Source of the DNA: an uncultured Eubacteriales bacterium
GTDB lineage: Bacteria; Bacillota; Clostridia; Christensenellales; CAG-138
Direction of reading: 5' to 3'
NCBI GenBank assembly: GCA_900546845.1
Contig: UREK01000033.1
Span: 1-19,958, forward strand
Length of the DNA stretch: 19,958 bases
The position numbers were made by a program, and so were the translations under genes. Of the stretch, positions 14,387-19,958 are shown in pieces. Under the pieces are notes generated by a model. The model had not been told where the DNA came from. It saw nothing but the letters and a program-made list of their open reading frames with translations, and did no database searches. Position 1 is the stretch's first letter; each line of letters starts with the position of its first letter.

Positions 14387-15351
14387 ATCAACTTTGGGAT
14401 ATGATCTTTCAGGCGGAGTTCCTCTCCTCGGTCATCCGCATCACGGCGCCGATCCTCTTCGCGGCGCTCGGCGCGGTCATCGCGGAGCGGGCGGGCCTCA
14501 CCAACATGGGCCTCGAGGGCATGATGATGATCTCCGCGCTCTTCGGCACGCTCACGAGCTATTGGACGCAGAGCTGGGTGGTCGGCGTGCTGTGCGCGCT
14601 GCTTGTCGGCATGCTGCTGAGCCTGATGGTGGGCTTCTTCGCCCTCAAGCTCAAGACGGACATCATCCTCGCCGGCATTGCTGTGAACATGCTCGGCAGC
14701 GGCGGGACGATCTTCCTGCTCTACATGTTCACGGGCATGCGCGGCAACACGGGCTCGCTCGTGACGCAGAACATCCTCATCCCCACGGTGAACATCCCGC
14801 TCATTCAGGATATTCCGGTGTTGGGCGAGATCCTTTCCGGCCATTCGGTGCTCACCTATCTTGCGTTCCTCTTCGTGTTCCTGATGTGGGTGCTGCTGTA
14901 TAAGACACCGGTGGGCCTGAACATCCGCGCGGTGGGCGAAAACAACCATGCGGCGGAGAGTGTCGGCATCAATGTGCGCCGCATCCAGTATGCCGCGCTG
15001 GCGATGTCCGGCGCGCTCGCGGGCCTGGGCGGAGCGTTCATGTCCATGTATTATTCCCAGGGCTGGAACTCCGGCATGGTTGCCGGGCGCGGCTTCATCG
15101 CGCTCGCGGCGCAGGCGATGGGCCAGGGCGAGCCGGTGGGGACGATGCTTTCCTCGCTGCTGTTCGGCCTCGCGCAGGCATTGCGCACCAAGGTTTCGGC
15201 GCTTCAGGGCGTGTCGAGCTACCTCGTTTCCGTCATCCCGTATGTGGCGACGGTGCTTGGCCTTGTGATCTACGCGATAGCCACAATCCGCCGGGTGAAG
15301 AAGAGCCGCCGCGCGCGGAGCATGCCGGCTGCTGCGGAGGAGAAAAAATAA
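14383..15351 (+). CDS. nupQ: Nucleoside ABC transporter permease 2
   Basis: A 322-residue permease paired with the previous one to form the membrane channel, like NupQ (YufQ). Features are the family segment ERAGLTNMGLEGMMMISALF (about 36-55), FFALKLKTDIILAGIAVNML, the coupling loop VGLNIRAVGENNHAAESVGI and a core segment GRGFIALAAQAMGQGEP. About eight or nine hydrophobic stretches are visible, and the tail is basic (RRVKKSRRARS). The ATG at 14383 is in an ATGA overlap with nupP, with GGAGG upstream inside that gene. One base separates its stop from the next start codon, so the permease and the hydrolases are clearly in one transcript. Confidence 0.92.
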   Translation: MNQLWDMIFQAEFLSSVIRITAPILFAALGAVIAERAGLTNMGLEGMMMISALFGTLTSYWTQSWVVGVLCALLVGMLLSLMVGFFALKLKTDIILAGIAVNMLGSGGTIFLLYMFTGMRGNTGSLVTQNILIPTVNIPLIQDIPVLGEILSGHSVLTYLAFLFVFLMWVLLYKTPVGLNIRAVGENNHAAESVGINVRRIQYAALAMSGALAGLGGAFMSMYYSQGWNSGMVAGRGFIALAAQAMGQGEPVGTMLSSLLFGLAQALRTKVSALQGVSSYLVSVIPYVATVLGLVIYAIATIRRVKKSRRARSMPAAAEEKK

Positions 15352-15352
15352 T

Positions 15353-16300
15353 ATGAAGAAGCTCCCGATCATCCTGGACGGCGACCCGGGGCATGACGAC
15401 GCGATCGCGTGGGTGCTTGCAAACGCGAGCCCTATGCTGGACATCCGCGCCGTGACCTCCTGCTGCGGGAATCAGACTATCGAAAAGACGACCTACAACG
15501 CGCTGCGCATCTGCACGCTCATCGGCCTGCATGCGCCGTTTGCGATGGGGCGCAGGAGGCCGCTCGTTTCGGAGCCCATCATCGCGCCCACGGTGCATGG
15601 CCAGTCCGGCCTGGATGGCCCCGCGCTGCCGGAACCGGATTTCGAGCCCACGGGGCTTGATGCGGCAACGCTCATGGCAAAGGTGCTCCAGGAGAGCACG
15701 GAGCCGGTCACGCTCGTGCCGACGGGGCCGCTCACGAACGTCGCGGCGCTGCTGCTCGCACACCCGGAGCTCAAGGGGAAGATTGCCCGCATCTCGCTCA
15801 TGGGCGGCGGCATCGCCTACGGAAACTGGACGCCCGCGGCGGAGTTCAACATCCTTGTGGACCCGGAGGCAGCGAAGATCGTTTTTGAAAGCGGCATCCC
15901 CATCACGATGGCTGGGCTCGACGTGACCGAGCGCGCCCTCGTTTACCCGGAGGATTTCGAGCGCATCCGCGCGGTGGGGAACCCGGTTGCCCGCGTCGTG
16001 GCGGAGTGGCTGGAATTTTTCTACGGGTTCCACAGGAGCAAGGGCTATCCTGGTGCACCGGTACACGATGCGGTGGCCGTGGCGGCGCTCGTGCGCCCGG
16101 AGCTTTTGACCAAGAAGCCCTACTACGTCCAGGTGGAGACGGAGGGCGACTTCTGCAAGGGCGCGACGATTGCGGACCGCTTCGGCGTGCTAGGCCATGC
16201 GCCCAACGCGGATGTGATCCTCGACATCGATCGGGAGGGCTTTGTGGATCTCCTCGTCGCGGCTGCGGAGCGGTATAACGAAACGGAGGTGAGCGCATGA
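15353..16300 (+). CDS. Nucleoside hydrolase (IU-NH family), first copy
   Basis: A 315-residue inosine-uridine preferring nucleoside hydrolase family enzyme, which splits a ribonucleoside to base and ribose. The calcium-binding motif is complete: LDGDPGHDD (D9, D11, D15, D16). The second residue of the motif is Gly rather than the more common Thr or Cys. Other catalytic features are N40, VHGQSGLDG (H82), VPTGPLTN (123-129), AAEFN (N166) and VHDA (H238, D239, the proton donor region). Length is typical. It starts one base after the nupQ stop, with GGAGG about 13 bases upstream. Context in a nucleoside importer operon supports the role. Preference for purine or pyrimidine nucleosides cannot be decided here. 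Confidence 0.93.
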   Translation: MKKLPIILDGDPGHDDAIAWVLANASPMLDIRAVTSCCGNQTIEKTTYNALRICTLIGLHAPFAMGRRRPLVSEPIIAPTVHGQSGLDGPALPEPDFEPTGLDAATLMAKVLQESTEPVTLVPTGPLTNVAALLLAHPELKGKIARISLMGGGIAYGNWTPAAEFNILVDPEAAKIVFESGIPITMAGLDVTERALVYPEDFERIRAVGNPVARVVAEWLEFFYGFHRSKGYPGAPVHDAVAVAALVRPELLTKKPYYVQVETEGDFCKGATIADRFGVLGHAPNADVILDIDREGFVDLLVAAAERYNETEVSA

Positions 16301-17226
16301 ACCGGTTTCCCGTGATCCTCGACTGCGACCCGGGCGTGGACGACGCGGTCGCCATCCTGCTTGCAAAGCAGCTGCCGGAGCTTGATGTGCGCGCCATCAC
16401 GGCCGTCGCAGGAAACGTGGAGGTGGAAAAGACCTACGCCAACGCGCACAAGATCCTGCATGTGGCAAATTGGGACGTTCCCGTTTATATGGGCGCGGCA
16501 AAGCCCATTGTGGGCACACAGGTGACCGCCGCAGGCATTCATGGCGCGGACGGCCTCGGCGGTGTGGATGTGCCGGAGGCTGTCATCCCGCCCGTGCCGG
16601 AAGAACGGGCCTGGGATGTAATCTACCGCGAGGCCGTGGCCGCGAAAGGCGAGCTTGTGCTCATCGCCGTCGGGCCGCTTACAAACCTCGCCGTCGCCTT
16701 TGCGAAATACAGCAAACTGCCAGGCCTTATCCGCCGGATCGTCATCATGGGCGGCGCGGCGACGCTCGGCAATACCACCCCTGCGGCAGAGTTCAACATC
16801 TATGCCGACCCGGAGGCCGCGGATCTGGTGTTCCAAAGCGGCGTGCCGGTGCATATGGTGGGGCTGGACGTGACGCTCAAAAGCTACTTGACTGCCGCCG
16901 AGATCGACGAGATCGGTGTGTTCGGCAGCGAACAGGCGAAGTTCTTCCACGCGATCCTGCAAAACGTGCTGGCGTTTTCCACGAAGCTCGGACTGCCCGG
17001 CGTTTCCATGCACGACCCCGCGGCTGTGCTCTACGCGGTGGAGGAAGGCCTTTTCACCGCGGAGGAAGCGGGTGTGCGCGTGGAATGCAAGGGACGGATC
17101 GCCCGCGGCAAGACCGTCACCGATCTTTACAGCGACGCACAGTTCGAGAAGAACGCCTTCGTCGTTACCGAGGTGGACCGCCCGGCGTTCGTCGCCCGGG
17201 TGAAGGAGCTTTTGCGGCGGTATTGA
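16297..17226 (+). CDS. Nucleoside hydrolase (IU-NH family), second copy
   Basis: A 309-residue nucleoside hydrolase with the full motif LDCDPGVDDA (D9, D11, D15, D16), AGN (N40), IHGADGLGG (H82), AVGPLTN, AAEFN (N167) and MHDP (H239, D240). The C-terminus has RGKTVTDLYS, frequent in this family. It is clearly homologous to the preceding enzyme but differs widely outside the motifs (active-site loops HGADGLGG against HGQSGLDG, and MHDP against VHDA), so it is an old paralogue, not a recent duplicate, and probably has a different nucleoside preference. The ATG lies in an ATGA overlap with the first hydrolase. It is the last gene of the operon. Confidence 0.93.
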   Translation: MNRFPVILDCDPGVDDAVAILLAKQLPELDVRAITAVAGNVEVEKTYANAHKILHVANWDVPVYMGAAKPIVGTQVTAAGIHGADGLGGVDVPEAVIPPVPEERAWDVIYREAVAAKGELVLIAVGPLTNLAVAFAKYSKLPGLIRRIVIMGGAATLGNTTPAAEFNIYADPEAADLVFQSGVPVHMVGLDVTLKSYLTAAEIDEIGVFGSEQAKFFHAILQNVLAFSTKLGLPGVSMHDPAAVLYAVEEGLFTAEEAGVRVECKGRIARGKTVTDLYSDAQFEKNAFVVTEVDRPAFVARVKELLRRY

Positions 17227-17259
17227 CGGAAACGGCAGCGCAGAACGGATATGCAAGAA

Positions 17260-17281
17260 GGGCGGCTCAACTGGGCCGCCC
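17260..17281 (+). terminator. Possible terminator of the nucleoside operon
   Basis: GGGCGGC (17260-17266) pairs with GCCGCCC (17275-17281) around an 8-base loop, 34 bp after the last stop. The following CTTGGCGTTGG has few Ts, so termination may rely on the repeat hairpins that follow (for example GCTCC-TTCTAA-GAGGGAGC-CCTTTTGG near 17333). Confidence 0.45.
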
Positions 17282-17300
17282 CTTGGCGTTGGCAAGGAAA

Positions 17301-17495
17301 TCCTCAGCCGCCTGCGGCGGCAGCTCCTTCTAAGAGGGAGCCCTTTTGGTCTATGCGCTTTCCATTGGCGGTGAAGGGGCGCAGCCCCTTCATACCACAG
17401 TCCCCTTCCCGCGCCGGGAAGGGGCGAGGGGATGGGCCGCCATGGGAATGCGCTGCCGAGCGGGTTAGCCGCTGCGGCGGCAATAATCCTTAGCC
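17301..17495. repeat. Composite repeat (element B), first of two 195-bp direct copies
   Basis: This stretch is repeated with few differences at 17702-17897. It holds CAGCCGCCTGCGGCGGCAG, a terminator-like hairpin (GAGGGAGC then CCTTTTGG), the hairpin GAAGGGG-CGCAG-CCCCTTC, the hairpin CCCCTTCCC-GCGCC-GGGAAGGGG and a tail ending GCGGCGGCAATAATCCTTAGCC. The frames that open inside it, such as MGRHGNALPSGL, recur in each copy and are translated repeat. Confidence 0.85.
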
Positions 17496-17540
17496 CGCTT
17501 CGCGGACAGGCCCCACAGTTCGCAATGGTCGCGCAAATAA

Positions 17541-17672
17541 GAACAATCCTCAGTCAACGGCTGTGCCGTTGCCAGCTCCTTTCAAAAGGAGCCTTTTGGA
17601 GTTTTTGCCGCTCAAGCCTCCCTCCCCGAGGGAGGTGGCAGCGCGTGAGCGCTGACGGAGGGAGTTCCCTAT
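17541..17672. repeat. Element A, copy 5 (short variant)
   Basis: It begins ACAATCCTCAGTCAACGG, has the hairpin GCTCCTTTCAAAAGGAGC followed by CTTTTGG, then CCTCCC-TCCCCGA-GGGAGG, and ends GCTGACGGAGGGAGTTCCC. It keeps the two-hairpin layout but lacks most of the central segment and the full right terminal repeat, so it is a related, shorter member. Confidence 0.7.
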
Positions 17673-17701
17673 GGATGCGGTTTAAGCTGGGATAAGGCAA
17701 C

Positions 17702-17897
17702 TCCCTCAGCCGCCTGCGGCGGCAGCTCCCTCTAAGAGGGAGCCCTTTTGGACTATGCGCTTTCCATTGGCGGTGAAGGGGCGCAGCCCCTTCATATCAC
17801 AGTCCCCTTCCCGCGCCGGGAAGGGGTGAGGGGATGGGCCGCCATGGGTGTGCGCTGCCGAGCGGGTTAGCCGCTGCGGCGGCAATAATCCTTAGCC
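17702..17897. repeat. Composite repeat (element B), second direct copy
   Basis: Nearly identical to 17301-17495, with scattered substitutions such as GGGGTGAGGGG for GGGGCGAGGGG and GGGTGTGCGC for GGGAATGCGC. The copies are about 400 bp apart with element A copy 5 between them. The whole 17227-18103 gap consists of repeats and has no credible gene. Confidence 0.85.
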
Positions 17898-17902
17898 GCC
17901 CA

Positions 17903-18045
17903 AGGCTCCCTCTAAGAGGGAGCCTTTTGGACTATGCGCTCCCATGCGTTGTCCGAATACGAAAAACGCTGGAATACACCACTTCCAAACGCCCCCTTTC
18001 TGAAAGGGGAGGGATAGCGCGTGAATGCTGACGGGGGATTGCCTT
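17903..18045. repeat. Palindromic repeat element A, copy 6 (left end truncated)
   Basis: It starts at the hairpin GGCTCCCTC-TAA-GAGGGAGCC followed by CTTTTGG, contains the central GTCCGAATACGAAAAACG block, then CCCCCTTT-CTG-AAAGGGG and the right end GCTGACGGGGGATTGCC. Read on the minus strand, the second hairpin is followed by GCGTTTGG, so it could terminate pyruvate kinase transcription, whose stop codon lies about 60 bp away. Confidence 0.8.
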
Positions 18046-18103
18046 ACCCCGGCGAACGTCTTGCAAAACATGTCAACCCCTGCGGCTTATATCCTGCAAG
18101 CGT

Positions 18104-19522
18104 TTAAACCGTCTCCAGCTTGATCTGGTTCGTGTTGCCGGATTTGCCGTTGATTACGCCGCCGGTAATGACCACACGGTCGCCCGGCTTGGTCAGGCCG
18201 GACTTTTTTGCCGCGAGCAGCGCATGGTAGAACATCACATCCGACGAGGTGAACTCTTCGCTCAGCACCGGGAGCACGCCCCAGGAGAGCGCCAGCTTGT
18301 GCCAGACGCGCTCGTCCGTCGTCATGCCGATGATGAACACCGGCGGGCGGAAGCGCGAAACCATGCGCGCTGTTTGCCCGCTGCGCGTGCAGACGACGAT
18401 AAGCGAGGACGCAACGTCCATCGAAAGTGCGCATGTCGCATGGGAGATCGCGTCCGCATCGCTTTGGATGACAAGCGACTCCCCTTGGAACCGCTTCTTA
18501 TAATTGATGTCGTTTTCCGTCTGCGCGGCGATGCGCGCCATTGCTGCCACGGATTCCACCGGATATTCGCCCGCCGCGGTTTCGCCGGAAAGCATGAGCG
18601 CGCTCGTGCCGTCGTATACCGCGTTCGCAACATCGGAGATCTCTGCGCGCGTGGGGCGCGGGTTATGGATCATGGATTCGAGCATCTCCGTGGCGGTGAT
18701 GACACGCTTGCCTCGCCTGCGGCAGCGGGTAATGAGGCGCTTCTGAATGGCCGGCAGCTCCTCGAACGGGATCTCCACGCCAAGGTCGCCGCGGGCTACC
18801 ATGATGCCGTCACTCGCGTCGATGATCTCGTCGATCTTGTCCACGCCGGACCGGTTTTCGATCTTCGCAATGAGGTCGATGTCTGCGCCGCCGTTTGCCC
18901 GCAGGAATTCACGCACGGAGAAAAGGTCCTCCTTGCAGGAGACGAACGAACATGCCACAAAATCCACCCCAAGCTTTACGCCGAGCAGCAGGTCGGATCG
19001 ATCCTGTGCGCTCAAGTATTCCTGGCGCAGCACCTTGCCGGGGAAGCTCATGCTCTTGCGGTCGGAAACCTCGCCGCCGATCACAACGGTGCAAACGGCG
19101 TCATACCCGCGGATTTCGCGCACCTCAAGCACGACGAGGCCGTTGTTGAGCAGGACGCGGTCGCCGGGGGCAAGCTCTTCCGCCATCTTCTTGTAAGAGA
19201 TAGAAACGCGTTGCTGATCTCCTATGACGTCCTCCGCCGTAAAGGTAAAGGTGTCGCCGCGGTGCAGCGTGATTTTTCCGTTTGCGAACGTGCCGATGCG
19301 ATATTCGGGCCCCTTAGTGTCGAGCATCACGGCGAGCGGCACGCCAAGCTCCGCGCGCACCTTTTGCACAAGGCGGATCTTTTCTTCCTGCTCCTGCTGC
19401 GTGCCATGGGAAAAGTTCAGGCGCGCTACGTTCATGCCTGCTTCCACCATGGCGCGCAAGGTTTCCGCGTCCGCACAGGCTGGGCCGATCGTGCAGATGA
19501 TCTTGGTCTTTTTTGCGGTCAT
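18104..19522 (-). CDS. pyk: Pyruvate kinase
   Basis: A 472-residue glycolytic enzyme converting phosphoenolpyruvate and ADP to pyruvate and ATP. Motifs in order: TKIICTIGPA (6-15), NVARLNFSHG (31-40), LDTKGPEYRIG (67-77), IAKIEN with Lys220 and metal ligand Glu222, ARGDLGVEI (243-251), TATEMLESM (276-284) and DGTSALMLSGETAAGEYPVE. Glu73 in KGPE is the position linked to potassium dependence, so a potassium-activated enzyme is expected. The length is that of the basic form without the C-terminal PEP-utiliser domain seen in Bacillus. Two differences stand out: LLNNGL (124-129) where most pyruvate kinases have a DDG in domain B, and TEM instead of TQM. The ATG at 19522 has GGAGTGA upstream. It is a single gene, converging on the nucleoside operon. 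Confidence 0.96.
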   Translation of the reverse strand: MTAKKTKIICTIGPACADAETLRAMVEAGMNVARLNFSHGTQQEQEEKIRLVQKVRAELGVPLAVMLDTKGPEYRIGTFANGKITLHRGDTFTFTAEDVIGDQQRVSISYKKMAEELAPGDRVLLNNGLVVLEVREIRGYDAVCTVVIGGEVSDRKSMSFPGKVLRQEYLSAQDRSDLLLGVKLGVDFVACSFVSCKEDLFSVREFLRANGGADIDLIAKIENRSGVDKIDEIIDASDGIMVARGDLGVEIPFEELPAIQKRLITRCRRRGKRVITATEMLESMIHNPRPTRAEISDVANAVYDGTSALMLSGETAAGEYPVESVAAMARIAAQTENDINYKKRFQGESLVIQSDADAISHATCALSMDVASSLIVVCTRSGQTARMVSRFRPPVFIIGMTTDERVWHKLALSWGVLPVLSEEFTSSDVMFYHALLAAKKSGLTKPGDRVVITGGVINGKSGNTNQIKLETV

Positions 19523-19573
19523 ATATCTTCACTCCAATCCTCTGTTGAAACGTTAAACTTCTCCATATAAATA

Positions 19574-19602
19574 AGTATAGCGCCAGACTTGCCGAGCGTA
19601 AA
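19574..19602 (-). promoter_or_regulatory. Putative promoter of pyk
   Basis: On the minus strand TTTACG (19602-19597) and TATACT (19579-19574) are 17 bp apart, matching four and five of six consensus bases. Transcription would start about 45 bases before the pyruvate kinase ATG. Confidence 0.6.
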
Positions 19603-19689
19603 CCTTGGCAGGGTTAAAATTTCTTTATAAAGCGCTAAAATCTATTGCGTTACATCAAAATGCCGCAAGCGGCACGAGCCTGGAACGGA

Positions 19690-19860
19690 AGAAATATTTG
19701 GAGGCCCGGGAAAATAAAAAATAGATTAATATGAATTCAAAAGAAAACAAGAGATTTAATACAAAATAAAATATTATTTTGGATTAAATCCTGATTTTAA
19801 TTAAATTGAATGAATTTAAACAAATTAAAAGGAAAATCAAAATTGTGTTATGCGAGCAAA
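19690..19860 (+). promoter_or_regulatory. AT-rich tract upstream of a strong promoter (UP-like region)
   Basis: The composition changes abruptly from GC-rich to mostly A and T, with runs such as AAAATAAAAAATAG and TTTTAATTAAATTGAATG. No gene is visible between the pyk promoter and the window end. The location just before a sigma-A-like promoter and an rRNA-like leader fits UP elements of a ribosomal RNA promoter. Confidence 0.5.
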
Positions 19861-19871
19861 TTCGATATAAT
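19843..19871 (+). promoter_or_regulatory. Putative ribosomal RNA operon promoter
   Basis: TTGTGT (19843-19848) and a perfect TATAAT (19866-19871) are spaced by 17 bp and preceded by the AT-rich tract. Transcription would start near 19878, at the base of a small hairpin. Confidence 0.6.
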
Positions 19872-19879
19872 AATCAGGC

Positions 19880-19958
19880 ACGCTTCCGAGAGGCAAGCGT
19901 ACAATGCACCTTGAAAACTATATAGTGCAGAAGAGAGAAGAAGAGACGCAATGTAATT
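19880..19958 (+). promoter_or_regulatory. Probable rRNA operon leader, running off the window
   Basis: The leader begins with a hairpin (ACGCTTCC-GAGA-GG(C)AAGCGT, 19880-19900, a GNRA-type loop), then TGCACCTTGAAAACTATATA (19905-19924). The CTTTGAAAAC/CCTTGAAAAC motif is the familiar boxA-containing sequence before 16S and 23S rRNA in Bacillota. TGCAC and GTGCA (19905-19909, 19925-19929) could close a stem around it. No rRNA gene body is inside the window, so the assignment is inferred from leader and promoter. Confidence 0.5.

Noticed and set aside
18224..19570. A 448-residue plus-strand frame opposite pyk
   Set aside because: It is the antisense of a clearly conserved pyruvate kinase and has no recognisable domain or start signals.

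Overview
The window looks like a GC-rich member of the Bacillota (Clostridia type), probably a gut anaerobe. The evidence is strong AGGAGG-type ribosome binding sites before nearly every gene, sigma-A-like promoters, a BmpA/NupOPQ-type nucleoside transporter, a pit/DUF47 pair, and dense short palindromic repeats in the gaps. The genus cannot be fixed from the sequence alone.

Layout. 1-415: repeat elements and a terminator. 416-2117 (minus): phosphate transporter Pit followed by its DUF47/PhoU-like partner. 2310-4186 (plus): a HAD-IIB phosphatase and the adenine glycosylase MutY, overlapping by 4 bp. 4187-5364: repeat-rich region carrying one small minus-strand gene of unknown function whose 3' end runs into a repeat. 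5365-10146 (minus): a complete branched-chain amino acid type (Liv/HAAT) ABC transporter in the order livJ-livH-livM-livG-livF. 10147-10416: divergent control region with a very good promoter for the plus-strand operon and several inverted and direct repeats. 10417-17226 (plus): a nucleoside uptake and breakdown operon made of lipoprotein BmpA, a double ATPase, two permeases and two different nucleoside hydrolases. 17227-18103: repeats. 18104-19522 (minus): pyruvate kinase. 19523-19958: pyruvate kinase promoter, then an abrupt AT-rich tract, a sigma-A-like promoter and a leader resembling the start of a ribosomal RNA operon that continues past the window.

How the genes fit together. The plus-strand operon should bring nucleosides in through BmpA-NupOPQ and split them to base plus ribose with two nucleoside hydrolases, feeding base salvage and pentose catabolism. 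The divergent Liv system shares the same control region. Genes within each operon overlap by 4-14 bp or are separated by only a few bases, except that each substrate-binding protein gene is followed by a longer gap with a stable hairpin.

I found no defence system, CRISPR array, transposase, phage gene or tRNA. The most unusual content is a family of about 180-bp, largely palindromic repeat elements. They sit only downstream of genes, carry terminator-like hairpins readable in both directions, and in one case appear to supply the C-terminus and stop codon of a small gene.
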